DNA of 32,938 nt, taken from NCBI GenBank assembly GCA_019119775.1, contig DWWL01000058.1, positions 1 to 32,938 of the forward strand, read 5' to 3'. A program made the translations under genes and the position numbers. Below the pieces are notes generated by a model. That model did no database searches and was not told the origin of the DNA. It worked only from the letters and a program-made list of their open reading frames with translations. The stretch's first letter is position 1, and each line of letters opens with the position of its first letter. Below are positions 14,662 to 22,370 of the stretch, one piece after another. This stretch comes from Candidatus Lachnoclostridium pullistercoris (GTDB lineage Bacteria; Bacillota; Clostridia; Lachnospirales; Lachnospiraceae).

Positions 14662-15992
14662 ATGTTTTCCTCCCTGAGGCATTTCTTCAGCTCTCCGATA
14701 AAATAGAGGGACCCGACGGCAAACAAAAGGTCACCGCCCCGCTCCTTCATGGCGCAGGCAAAGGCTTCCTCCGCGCTGTCCCGGCTCTCAGCCTCATATC
14801 CCGCCGCCCGGAACGCCTCCTTCATGGCCTCCGTCGAAAGTCCGCGGCTGCTCTCCATTCCGGCGACCGTGATCCGGACCGGCTTTAAATCCGCCGCCAG
14901 CGTGACCGCCATGGCCCGGTACTCCTTGTCGGACACCGCCGAAAAAAGCAGATGGACCGGCCGCTTCCTCTCCTCAGCGATGCGTGCGGCCGCCTGGGCA
15001 AAGGCCCGGATGCCGTCCCGGTTGTGGGCGCCGTCGAAAAATACTCCCGGCAGCACCTCCTCCATCCGGCCGGCATGGCGGGCGCTCTCAAGCCCTCTCT
15101 CCACCGAGCCGGCGCTCACCCTGTGTCCGGGCGATGCCGGATTTTCCTGCCTGGGGCCATCCTCTCTCCAGCCCATCTTTCTCTGCAGAAATTCCGCCGC
15201 CCTCACCGCCAGCACTCCGTTCCAGACCTGGTACTGGGCCGGAAACGGCAGGACTGCCTTCACCGGCACGCCCTCAAAAAATGTCCCGATCTCGGGAAAG
15301 CTCCCCGCCCAGGACACAGACGGTTTTTCCTCCCGCACGTCCTGGAACAGTACGCCCGCGCTCTCAGCCTCCCGCCGGATCACGTCCGCCGCCCGGCTGT
15401 CATTTCCGTCAAACACCAGGGGCACGCCGGCCTTGATGATCCCTGCCTTCTCGGCGGCGATCTCCTCCACCGTGTTTCCCAGATAAGCCATGTGGTCCAG
15501 GCTGATGGAGGTGATAACGGAAAGATCCGGCCGGCAGAGATTGGTCACATCCCTCCGGCCGCCCATTCCCGTCTCCAGGATCACTACATCCGGCTTCACC
15601 TCCTGAAACCAGACTGCTGCCATATAAAACAGGTACTCAAAAAAAGTGGGATGGGTCATCCCCCTCTCCTCCATCCGTTTCCAGACGGAAAACACCTGCT
15701 CAAAGCTCCTCTGAAATGCCGTTTCATCGATCATCTCCCCGTCCAGGCAGATCCGTTCCCGGATATCTGTCAGATGGGGAGAGGTAAATGTTCCTACATG
15801 AAATCCAGACGCCCGCAGAATCGAAGAAAGGAAGGCGCACACAGACCCTTTTCCGTTGGTGCCGGCCACATGGACCACCGCGCCCGGAAATGGACACTGA
15901 AGCTCCTCAAAAAACGCTCCCGCCTCAGAAAGGCTGTGTTTTTTCCCTGCGAATGTGGGGATCCGAAGCAGATATTCTCTTGCATCTTCCAT
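14658..15992 (-). CDS. folC: Folylpolyglutamate synthase / dihydrofolate synthase
   Basis: FolC adds glutamate to dihydropteroate and/or to reduced folates, using ATP (Mur ligase family). The 444-residue product has the P-loop AGTNGKGSVCAFLSSIL (residues 43-59), the downstream ETGMGGRRDVTN motif, the ISLDHMAYLG motif and the HAGRMEE...DGAHN segment of FolC proteins. GAGGAG precedes the ATG. It is the first gene of a three-gene unit with the 45-residue ORF and the TPR protein. Confidence 0.96.
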   Translation of the reverse strand: MEDAREYLLRIPTFAGKKHSLSEAGAFFEELQCPFPGAVVHVAGTNGKGSVCAFLSSILRASGFHVGTFTSPHLTDIRERICLDGEMIDETAFQRSFEQVFSVWKRMEERGMTHPTFFEYLFYMAAVWFQEVKPDVVILETGMGGRRDVTNLCRPDLSVITSISLDHMAYLGNTVEEIAAEKAGIIKAGVPLVFDGNDSRAADVIRREAESAGVLFQDVREEKPSVSWAGSFPEIGTFFEGVPVKAVLPFPAQYQVWNGVLAVRAAEFLQRKMGWREDGPRQENPASPGHRVSAGSVERGLESARHAGRMEEVLPGVFFDGAHNRDGIRAFAQAAARIAEERKRPVHLLFSAVSDKEYRAMAVTLAADLKPVRITVAGMESSRGLSTEAMKEAFRAAGYEAESRDSAEEAFACAMKERGGDLLFAVGSLYFIGELKKCLREENI

Positions 15993-16027
15993 AGCATTCT
16001 CCTCTTTGGCATCTTTCTACCTCATCT

Positions 16028-16055
16028 ATTATAATAGAAAATACCAGATATGCAA
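16028..16055 (-). promoter_or_regulatory. Promoter of folC
   Basis: On the minus strand TTGCAT (16050-16055) and a perfect TATAAT (16028-16033) are spaced by 16 bases, about 35 bases upstream of the folC start. Confidence 0.75.
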
Positions 16056-16114
16056 CAAAATAATTCCGGGAAAAATCGACGAAACCTGCCGAAGCCTCCA
16101 TCTTTCCCATCAGC

Positions 16115-16155
16115 AAAAAAGCGGCGGCCCGGAACTTTTTCGTCCGGACCGCCGC
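16115..16155 (-). terminator. Intrinsic terminator after the redoxin gene
   Basis: On the minus strand the stem GCGGCGGTCCGG/CCGGGCCGCCGC has a ten-base loop and is followed by six T residues. Its GCGGCGG/CCGCCGC portion is also the first hairpin of the dispersed repeat (copy 2), so the element doubles as a terminator here. Confidence 0.88.
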
Positions 16156-16190
16156 AGGCGGAGAATCCTGCAGAGCAGGATTCATTCTTA
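16121..16190 (+). repeat. Dispersed palindromic repeat, copy 2
   Basis: Positions 16149-16182 repeat, on the opposite strand, the 34 bases seen at 1960-1993 in the trpS leader. TTCTTA follows in both copies after two differing bases. As in copy 1, a GCGGCGG/CCGCCGC stem precedes the hairpin AATCCTGC-AGA-GCAGGATT. The inserted bases between the first pair of arms differ between the copies. Both copies are intergenic. Confidence 0.75.
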
Positions 16191-16197
16191 TCTGCCT

Positions 16198-16743
16198 TTA
16201 CCTAGTCAAAAGATCGGCCAGCTCTTTCACATCCGGGACATCCCCGGCGCTGGTTCCGTAATGGACAAAGACCACCGTCAGATCTTTCTCGATCACCGCC
16301 GCAGCCGGCAGCTGCAGCTCATTTCCCTCGTATTCCCCATGCTGATATCCTTCCGCCTGGGCTTCCTTGATCTTTTCCATGGTATGAGAATCCACCATGG
16401 CTTCCATACTCTCCGCCGGGGCGATCCCGTAAGCCTTATACAGCTTTCCCTCCGGGTCGCAGATGATGTCAAAGGGCAGATCGCCGGGCTTTAACTGGCC
16501 CGCGATGGTCTGGGGCCTGGACTGAAGAACGACCAGCACCTGGCCTCCCGCGTCGCGGATCTGGTCATATCCGGCCGCCAGACGGTGGATATCCAGCTGG
16601 CAGAGCGTGCACCCGTAATACCGGAGAAACAGAAGGGCCGTCCGGCCGCTCACCCGCTCCGCCGTCTCCTTTAACTCCAGCCCCGGTTCAAAGGGCGTGT
16701 CAAATACAAAATTATCCAGTTTTTCACCTGTCTGAATCTTCAT
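16198..16743 (-). CDS. AhpC/TSA-type thioredoxin-fold protein (peroxiredoxin-like)
   Basis: The 181-residue product has the thioredoxin-like layout of the AhpC/TSA redoxin superfamily. After a strand segment (RTALLFLRYYG) comes a CxxC motif GCTLCQLD (Cys45 and Cys48), then an IRDAGGQVLVVLQS segment and the ICDPEGKLYKAYGI segment typical of peroxiredoxin-like proteins. A thiol-disulfide or peroxide-reducing role is likely; the substrate is unknown. No signal peptide is seen. AGGAGGAG precedes the ATG. It lies 43 bases after the MalY-type aminotransferase gene and shares its promoter, which suggests a link to sulfur metabolism or redox control. Confidence 0.82.
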   Translation of the reverse strand: MKIQTGEKLDNFVFDTPFEPGLELKETAERVSGRTALLFLRYYGCTLCQLDIHRLAAGYDQIRDAGGQVLVVLQSRPQTIAGQLKPGDLPFDIICDPEGKLYKAYGIAPAESMEAMVDSHTMEKIKEAQAEGYQHGEYEGNELQLPAAAVIEKDLTVVFVHYGTSAGDVPDVKELADLLTR

Positions 16744-16786
16744 TTTGCTCTCCTCCTGTCTGCTTCGCGGGATATCTGACCTTTTC

Positions 16787-17998
16787 TCAGTCGCAGAATA
16801 CGTACTTATTCAGTCTCTCAAATGCCTCTTTCACCCGGGAAAGGGGAAGAGCCAGGTTCATACGGATGGAGCACGGGCCGTGGAACATCCGTCCGTCCTG
16901 CCATGCAACGCCTACATCCCAGCCGGCCTTCTCCACATCAGCGATGGTCTTGCCGTGCTTCTCGCACCACTCGGTGCAGTCTAAGAACAGCATGTAGGTT
17001 CCCTCAGGCTTGGAAACTTCTACTCCGTCAAAATGCTCTTTGATGTAATCGCAGGCATAGTTTACATTCTCGCTGAGCACCTGAAGCAGCTCATCCACCC
17101 ACTCATAGCCTTCCGGCTTGTAAGCTCCGATCAGGGCGTGCATGGAAAGCACGTTCATGTCGTTGTAGTGGGGCAGGGAGGACTCTTTTAATACCCTGTC
17201 GCGGATCCATTTATTGTAGATGATATGGTAGCTTCCCACCAGACCGGCCAGGTTGAAGGTCTTGCTGGGCGCATACATTGCCACGGTGCGCATGCGGGCA
17301 TCCTCGCTCACAGACTGGGTGGGGATGTGCTTGTGGCCGTTTAAGATGATGTCGGACCAGATCTCGTCAGAAACTACGAACACATCGTACTTCTTATAGA
17401 GCTCCATGGCTTTCTCGATCTCCCATCTCTCCCATACGCGGCCGCAGGGGTTGTGGGGAGAACAGAACACTGCTGCGTGGATGTTCTGAGTCTTTAACTT
17501 CTCCTCCATATCCTCAAAATCCATGCGCCATACGCCGTTCTCATCTCTCTTTAAGGGGCTGAGCACCATGTCATAGCCGTTGTTGGTCATGCAGTTGGTA
17601 AATCCGATGTAGGTGGGAGTGTGAAGAAGGACCTTGTCTCCCTTGGAGCAGAATACGTTTAACGCGCTGATCACGCCGCCCAGAACGCCGTTCTCATAGC
17701 CGATGCACTCCTTGGTCAGGCCGGTCACTCCGTTTCTCGTCTCATGCCATTTGATGATGGAATCATAGTATTCGTCGGTCGCGGAGAAATATCCGTATGC
17801 CGGATGTTTGGTTCTCTCGATGATCGCCTCCGGAATGGTGGGAACGGTCGGGAAGTTCATATCTGCCACCCACATGGGGATGATGTCAAATCCCTCCTTC
17901 GGCGGCTCCGGAGCGAATCCGGGGTTCTTGCCCAGGCCATCCACAGCGATGGCGTCTTTTCCTCTGCGGTCCATAATACTTGTGAAATCGTACTTCAT
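16787..17998 (-). CDS. MalY/PatB-type aminotransferase, C-S lyase (paralogue 1)
   Basis: This is a fold-type I PLP enzyme of the MalY/PatB group, usually cystathionine beta-lyase-like and able to cleave cysteine or cystathionine to pyruvate, ammonia and a thiol. The 403-residue product has the PMWVADMNFP opening motif, CSPHNPCGRVW (about 179-189), the SDEIWSDI PLP-contact motif and the PLP lysine Lys246 in APSKTFNLAG. AAGGGGA precedes the ATG. Co-transcription with a redoxin supports a thiol-related role. A second, different MalY-type gene lies at 23422-24615. Confidence 0.92.
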   Translation of the reverse strand: MKYDFTSIMDRRGKDAIAVDGLGKNPGFAPEPPKEGFDIIPMWVADMNFPTVPTIPEAIIERTKHPAYGYFSATDEYYDSIIKWHETRNGVTGLTKECIGYENGVLGGVISALNVFCSKGDKVLLHTPTYIGFTNCMTNNGYDMVLSPLKRDENGVWRMDFEDMEEKLKTQNIHAAVFCSPHNPCGRVWERWEIEKAMELYKKYDVFVVSDEIWSDIILNGHKHIPTQSVSEDARMRTVAMYAPSKTFNLAGLVGSYHIIYNKWIRDRVLKESSLPHYNDMNVLSMHALIGAYKPEGYEWVDELLQVLSENVNYACDYIKEHFDGVEVSKPEGTYMLFLDCTEWCEKHGKTIADVEKAGWDVGVAWQDGRMFHGPCSIRMNLALPLSRVKEAFERLNKYVFCD

Positions 17999-18024
17999 GT
18001 GAAATCCCCTTTCTATTTATTTTT

Positions 18025-18059
18025 TAATTAAGTTGCTTAACTATCATATAACTTAATTA
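18025..18059. promoter_or_regulatory. Perfect 10-bp inverted repeat, candidate operator
   Basis: TAATTAAGTT (18025-18034) and AACTTAATTA (18050-18059) form a perfect inverted repeat with a 15-base spacer. The right arm overlaps the -10 box of the MalY-redoxin promoter. The AT-rich palindrome resembles a site for a dimeric repressor. The regulator is unknown. Confidence 0.55.
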
Positions 18060-18083
18060 TACAGTTTTTTTTCTGGATGTCAA
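18056..18083 (-). promoter_or_regulatory. Promoter of the MalY-redoxin unit
   Basis: On the minus strand a perfect TTGACA (18078-18083) and a perfect TATAAT (18056-18061) are spaced by 16 bases. The leader to the ATG is about 50 bases and contains the left arm of the inverted repeat. Confidence 0.88.
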
Positions 18084-18120
18084 TAATTTTTATTAAAATT
18101 ATACAAAGGTTTTTTTACAG

Positions 18121-18148
18121 TTGACAAACCCTCTTTTTCTGTTATAAT
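18121..18148 (+). promoter_or_regulatory. Promoter of the CNNM/CorC gene leader
   Basis: A perfect TTGACA (18121-18126) and a perfect TATAAT (18143-18148) are spaced by 16 bases. The predicted start (about 18155) gives a leader of about 210 bases before the TTG start of the transporter gene. That leader encodes the acidic peptide and contains the terminator. Confidence 0.88.
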
Positions 18149-18190
18149 TTTTCTCATATTATCATTGATGAAGGAGGCAGGCTTTACATA

Positions 18191-18274
18191 ATGGACGCCG
18201 GAGACAGCGACGCAGACCCTGAACGAGACAAGAATACGTTCGTTTTTTATATAGGCATAAGACAAAACCTGTGA
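18191..18274 (+). CDS. Acidic leader peptide upstream of the CNNM/CorC gene (27 aa)
   Basis: A perfect AAGGAGG (18171-18177) lies just after the predicted transcription start. It is followed, after a rather long 13-base gap, by an ATG opening a 27-codon ORF that begins MDAGDSDADPERDK and ends in a hydrophobic/aromatic stretch. Six of its first 13 residues are Asp or Glu, with a Pro after Asp. Such acidic and proline-containing N-termini are known from E. coli MgtL to destabilise the ribosome when magnesium is low. The TGA (18272-18274) falls inside the 5' arm of a strong terminator. I infer a regulatory leader peptide. The long spacing is the main weakness. Confidence 0.6.
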   Translation: MDAGDSDADPERDKNTFVFYIGIRQNL

Positions 18275-18313
18275 CATCCATTTTGTGCACGGGTTATGTT
18301 TTATGCCTTTTTT
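18253..18313 (+). terminator. Intrinsic terminator / attenuator in the CNNM leader
   Basis: The outer arms AGGCATAA (18253-18260) and TTATGCCT (18301-18308), with inner arms AACCTGTG and CACGGGTT (18266-18273 and 18288-18295), form a long interrupted stem followed by TTTTTT. It lies between the promoter and the transporter start, so it must be bypassed for expression. The 3' arm can also pair with the leader ribosome binding region: TTATGT (18294-18299) with ACATAA (18186-18191), and TGCCT (18304-18308) with AGGCA (18175-18179). Confidence 0.8.
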
Positions 18314-18365
18314 GGGTTTTCAATTATATTTAAAAAATTATAAAAAAAGAAGTGAGGTTATAACA

Positions 18366-19706
18366 TTGAAAGATTCTGTTGGTTTTCTATTACTGATCCA
18401 GGTAATTCTCATCGCCTTGAACGCGGTTTTTGCCAGCGCGGAGATCGCGGTGCTCTCCATCAACGAGACAAAACTGGCAAAGCTGGCATCCCAGGGCAAT
18501 AAAAAGGCCAAGCGGCTGAGCAAGCTCACCAGCCGGCCGGCAAAATTTCTGGCTACCATCCAGGTGGCCATCACCCTGTCAGGATTTTTAGGCAGTGCCT
18601 TCGCCGCCGACAACTTCTCTGACAGCCTGGTAGAATGGCTGTCCGGCCTGGGCGTCCCCATTCCCGCCAGCACCTTAAATACCATCGCGGTGGTGCTGAT
18701 CACCTTTATCCTCTCCTATTTCACCCTGATCTTCGGAGAGCTGGTGCCGAAGCGGATCGCCATGAAGAAATCGGAACAGCTGGCTCTGGGAATCTCCGGG
18801 CTGATCAGTTTTATTTCCACCCTGTTCGCCCCCATCGTGTGGTTCCTCTCCTTCTCCACCAACACCGTGCTCCGGCTCATCGGCATTGACCCCAATGAGG
18901 CGGACGACCAGGTGAGCGAGGAAGAGATCCGTCTGATGGTGGACGCGGGAAGTGAAAACGGCGCCATCGACCTGCAGGAGAAGGAATTTATCCAGAACGT
19001 ATTTGAGTTTGACGACCTGACAGCCGGCGAGATCGGCACCCACCGCACGGACGTTTTATTCCTCTGGATGGAAGACTCTATGGATGAGTGGGACGCCACG
19101 GTCCACAGCAGCCGCCACACTCTCTATCCCGTATGCGAAGGCTCCGCCGACCACATTGTGGGCGTCTTCAACGCCAAAGATTATTTCCGCCTGAAAGACA
19201 AGAGCCGGGAAAACGTGCTGGCCCACGCCGTCTGGCCGGCCTACTTTGTGCCGGAGACGCTGAAAGCGGACGTGCTGTTCAACAACATGCGGGAGAGCCA
19301 CAATTCCATGGCCATCGTGCTGGACGAATACGGCGGCATCGCCGGCATCGTCACCCTTCACGACCTGGTGGAAGAGCTGGTGGGCAATCTCATGTCCTCC
19401 GGGGAAACTTCCCCGAAACCGGATCCTTCGATGGAAAATCTGGGAGACGGCACCTTCGCCGTTCACGGAAACGTGTCGCTCCGGGATTTTGAGGACGCCA
19501 CCGGCCTCTCCTTAGACGATGAGGACTGCGATACCTTCACCGGCCTGGTCTTCAACCTGTTGGGAACTGTCCCCGAGGACGGCCCCCAGGACCTTCTTTT
19601 AGACCATCCGAAGATGACTATCAAGATCAACTTCATCGAGGACCATCAGGTGGCGGAGGCCACCGTCACCTTAAAGCCCGCCGCCGATACCCAGGAAAAC
19701 GCGTAA
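18366..19706 (+). CDS. CNNM/CorC-family transporter (hemolysin-like, magnesium efflux type)
   Basis: The family (CNNM in animals; YhdP/MpfA and CorC in bacteria) is membrane-bound and linked to Mg2+ or Co2+ export. I chose a TTG start at 18366, because GTGAGG lies upstream and the DUF21 membrane domain begins at once (LKDSVGFLLLIQVILIALNA), giving 446 residues. Three or four membrane segments occupy about residues 5-180. A CBS pair follows at about 200-330 (LYPVCEGSADHIVGVF and MAIVLDEYGGIAGIVTLHDL). A CorC_HlyC domain forms the C-terminus (DGTFAVHGNVSLRDFEDATG). The gene has its own promoter with an attenuator-like leader, and a terminator follows. Confidence 0.92.
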   Translation: MKDSVGFLLLIQVILIALNAVFASAEIAVLSINETKLAKLASQGNKKAKRLSKLTSRPAKFLATIQVAITLSGFLGSAFAADNFSDSLVEWLSGLGVPIPASTLNTIAVVLITFILSYFTLIFGELVPKRIAMKKSEQLALGISGLISFISTLFAPIVWFLSFSTNTVLRLIGIDPNEADDQVSEEEIRLMVDAGSENGAIDLQEKEFIQNVFEFDDLTAGEIGTHRTDVLFLWMEDSMDEWDATVHSSRHTLYPVCEGSADHIVGVFNAKDYFRLKDKSRENVLAHAVWPAYFVPETLKADVLFNNMRESHNSMAIVLDEYGGIAGIVTLHDLVEELVGNLMSSGETSPKPDPSMENLGDGTFAVHGNVSLRDFEDATGLSLDDEDCDTFTGLVFNLLGTVPEDGPQDLLLDHPKMTIKINFIEDHQVAEATVTLKPAADTQENA

Positions 19707-19729
19707 ATTTCTGATCTGCAGGCAAGAGG

Positions 19730-19786
19730 AGCCCGCCGCTCATCCGTTTTTTCGGACGTACGGCGGGCTCTTATGATTCTTTTTTA
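19730..19786 (+). terminator. Terminator between CNNM gene and esterase gene
   Basis: The arms AGCCCGCCG (19730-19738) and CGGCGGGCT (19761-19769) enclose a second small stem TCCG-TTTTTT-CGGA (19744-19757). A T-run follows a few bases later on the plus strand. It lies between convergent genes and may act in both directions, although the minus-strand tail is poor in T. Confidence 0.7.
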
Positions 19787-20710
19787 TTTCAAATGGCTGT
19801 CAAAGAACTGGATCATCAGCTCTTTGACCGAGTCCTGGAAGAACTCTCTGGTGCCGTGGCCGGCATGCTCGACCACATAGTAATCGGCCCGATCCTCCAG
19901 TCCCGCCTCGCAGATCTTCCGGTACAGGATATCGCTGCTGGCCTCAATGGGCACGATGGGATCGCTGTTGCCGTGAAGGATCATCATGGGGCACATATCG
20001 GGATTGACAAAATTCACCGGGCTGGCCGTCTTCGCCCTCTCCTTCATGGTTGCCGGATCTCCGCCCAGCAGGGCGCCGCCGTGGGTTTCCTCCACGGAAT
20101 GCCAGCGGAACTTCGGATCGGCAAACTTCTTCTCCTCCACTTCCATATTGGCCACAATGTCCGTGGGGCCGAACATGTTGCAGCAAGCCTGCACCTTGTC
20201 GGAGAACTCCTTCCACTCCGTTCCCTCGCAGCCGTCCTCTGTGTTCATGGCCGCGAAAGCCGCCAGGTGGCCGCCGGCAGACCGTCCGAACACGCCGATC
20301 CGGTCGGGATCGATCTCATATTTTGCCGCGTTGGCCCGCAGAAAGCGGATGGCCGTCTTCACGTCGATGAGCTGGTCCGGCCAGTGTCCCTCCCCGCTGC
20401 TGCGGTAGTACATGGAGGCAACCACGTATCCAGCTCTGGCAAACTCGCTCATCTCGCCTAACATCATATTCTTGTCAGCTCCTCTCCAGCCGCCGCCGGG
20501 AATCCACAAAAGAGCCGGCTTCGGGCTGTGGTCCTCCTTCGGATCGTCCGCCCCTGCGGCCAGGCGCATTTCACTGTTGCCGTTCTGGAGCATGATGCTC
20601 ATCTTCAGCTCCATGGGCCGGCCTTCCAGATCCTTCTGGTGAGAGTAGACAATATTGTCGATCAGATTGATGGTCTTCTTCTGAAAACCGGGATTGATCA
20701 CTTTTTTCAT
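19784..20710 (-). CDS. Alpha/beta hydrolase (esterase/lipase, BD-FAE/HSL-like)
   Basis: The 308-residue product has the oxyanion-hole segment LLWIPGGGWRGADKN (about 67-81), the nucleophile elbow GRSAGG (Ser144), a likely acid residue in GNSDPIVPIE and a likely catalytic His in VEHAGHGTREFF. This is the canonical order for hormone-sensitive-lipase or BD-FAE-type carboxylesterases acting on short acyl or acetyl esters. No signal peptide is seen, so it is probably cytoplasmic. AAAGGA lies rather far upstream of the ATG. It follows the SLC13-like permease gene on the same strand, which suggests cleavage of an imported ester or acylated compound; this is inference. Confidence 0.85.
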   Translation of the reverse strand: MKKVINPGFQKKTINLIDNIVYSHQKDLEGRPMELKMSIMLQNGNSEMRLAAGADDPKEDHSPKPALLWIPGGGWRGADKNMMLGEMSEFARAGYVVASMYYRSSGEGHWPDQLIDVKTAIRFLRANAAKYEIDPDRIGVFGRSAGGHLAAFAAMNTEDGCEGTEWKEFSDKVQACCNMFGPTDIVANMEVEEKKFADPKFRWHSVEETHGGALLGGDPATMKERAKTASPVNFVNPDMCPMMILHGNSDPIVPIEASSDILYRKICEAGLEDRADYYVVEHAGHGTREFFQDSVKELMIQFFDSHLK

Positions 20711-20813
20711 GGTTTTCTGCTATTCCTTTCTTTTACCGGGCCGGGCCTTGCTGCTCTCCGGCCGCCTGTTTTTTCTTTTCATCTCTTTTTGGGTCTTCCG
20801 TCCTTATCCAAAC

Positions 20814-20839
20814 GCCGCCGCTCCAAAAAGAGCGGCGGC
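20814..20839 (-). other. Strong GC hairpin between permease and esterase genes
   Basis: GCCGCCGCTC and GAGCGGCGGC form a perfect 10-bp stem with a six-base loop. On the minus strand no T-run follows, so it is not a standard terminator. It may stabilise the upstream permease message or reduce downstream esterase expression. Confidence 0.5.
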
Positions 20840-20873
20840 AGACAGGGAAAGTTCTTCTTCCCCCATTCAATTT

Positions 20874-22157
20874 CTAACCGTAGATCGGGAAGAAAATATT
20901 GATTCCGATGATCAGAGCAATCATCAGCAGAAGTACCAGCGGAAGGGTAAACTTCATCAGCTTGAAAGCATTGTGATGACCGATACCGAAGGCCATCATG
21001 GCGCCTGAACAGCCTGTGGGCATCACTACTGCAAACCATGCAGATACGCAGCAGGTCAGAACAACCGCTTTTACGTTCATACCGCCGGCCAGAGCCGTAG
21101 AAGCGGCGATGGGACTCATGAGGGCCATGGTTCCCATGTTGGACATGAAGTTGGTCATCAGGGTGCAGGCCACGCAGAACACGATGGATACGAACAGGCC
21201 GCTGGGGTTTCCGCCCAGGATCTTCAGCACTGTCTCACCGATGAGCTCGCCGGCTCCCGTAACGGAAAGGGCGGTGGAGACAACGCTCATACCTGCAACC
21301 ATCCATACCATGTCGCTGGTTAAAGACTTCATCACTTCCGGAATAGTCAGGACCTTGCACACGATCAAAACCAGAAGGCCTGCCGCCGGGATTACGTTGG
21401 TGATGTCGCTGCCCAGCTGGTTGGTGAACATGAAACCAGCCATAATTGCGATGAATACGCCAAAGATGAAGATCTCATCTCTCTTGGAGATGGGCGCCGC
21501 ATCTTTTACTTCTTTCACGTCGCCGCTGTCAATGGATCCGTTGGGAATCAGGCGGTACATGAATACACAGTAGATGGTTCCCACGATCAGAGGCAGGATG
21601 CCGGCCTTAAAGAAGTCTGTAATGCCCAGAAGGTTTTCCGGTCCCACCAGTCCCTGATAGTAGGAATTAATGGTGCCCGGCATGGTGGCGCCCATACCCA
21701 CCGGAATTTTGGAGGTGGCGATGCAGTTGATGGTCGCTACCAGAAAAAGCATCCGGGCAGGTGAATACTCACTCTTGTCATCCAGAGTCTGCAGAAACAG
21801 AAGCATAACGGAAATACATGCGATCTGACCCATCAGCTGGGAAAGGATAATGGTAATGCCGCAGATGCCCAGAACCAGCAGGAATCCGCTCTTGCCCTGA
21901 AGGCGGTCCATCAGCTTACGGATACGTCCGATCAGGCTGGTTTTGCCCAGAGCGCTTGCCACCACGATCATGGGGGCGATCATCAGGGTCGTGCTGCTGG
22001 AAAGACCGGAGAACGCAGTCTGCAGATCCAGGATGCCGAACAGTACGAACAGCACGCAGCAGATCATTGCAGATACACCGTAGGGCAGTTTGTTGGTAAG
22101 TAGCATTACTACCAGAAACACCAGAATGCACAAGGTAATAATCAGTTGTATAGACAT
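20874..22157 (-). CDS. SLC13/DASS-type anion permease
   Basis: The 427-residue product is highly hydrophobic with about 11-12 membrane segments. It resembles the SLC13 / divalent anion:Na+ symporter and related ion-transporter superfamily members (MLLTNKLPYGVSAMICCVLFV at the start, and the repeat-like MTNFMSNMGTMALMSPIAAS and TGCSGAMMAFGIGH segments). Likely substrates are dicarboxylates or sulfate-like anions; the specific one cannot be told. The ATG at 22157 has GGAGG upstream and starts the family-like sequence, while the frame upstream to 22211 is leader. The LysR gene lies upstream on the same strand, with a separate promoter between. Confidence 0.85.
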   Translation of the reverse strand: MSIQLIITLCILVFLVVMLLTNKLPYGVSAMICCVLFVLFGILDLQTAFSGLSSSTTLMIAPMIVVASALGKTSLIGRIRKLMDRLQGKSGFLLVLGICGITIILSQLMGQIACISVMLLFLQTLDDKSEYSPARMLFLVATINCIATSKIPVGMGATMPGTINSYYQGLVGPENLLGITDFFKAGILPLIVGTIYCVFMYRLIPNGSIDSGDVKEVKDAAPISKRDEIFIFGVFIAIMAGFMFTNQLGSDITNVIPAAGLLVLIVCKVLTIPEVMKSLTSDMVWMVAGMSVVSTALSVTGAGELIGETVLKILGGNPSGLFVSIVFCVACTLMTNFMSNMGTMALMSPIAASTALAGGMNVKAVVLTCCVSAWFAVVMPTGCSGAMMAFGIGHHNAFKLMKFTLPLVLLLMIALIIGINIFFPIYG

Positions 22158-22270
22158 ATATAGTCCTCCATTAAAAATATTAATACAAAGAAGACAATTC
22201 GCCCTGTCCATTCATGAAATTCGGCCGCCTGGATTGTGCAGATTATCTTTTGCTTTGTGACTACTCCTTT

Positions 22271-22299
22271 ATTATATCGTTATATTTTTACTAATACAA
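22271..22299 (-). promoter_or_regulatory. Promoter of the SLC13-esterase unit
   Basis: On the minus strand TTGTAT (22294-22299) and a perfect TATAAT (22271-22276) are spaced by 17 bases. About 20 bases further upstream (22319-22330) lies a 12-base motif that recurs in the MalY2 control region. Confidence 0.75.
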
Positions 22300-22370
22300 T
22301 CCAGCGATGATTATATAAAATATAAGTAAAAGCTATAGATATTTTGTTTCGTCCGAAATCCCGGCTGTCC

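Noticed and set aside
18149..18365. M-box (Mg2+) or yybP-ykoY (Mn2+) riboswitch in the CNNM leader
   Set aside because: The conserved core sequences of these classes could not be found. The leader is instead explained by a ribosome binding site, short ORF and terminator.
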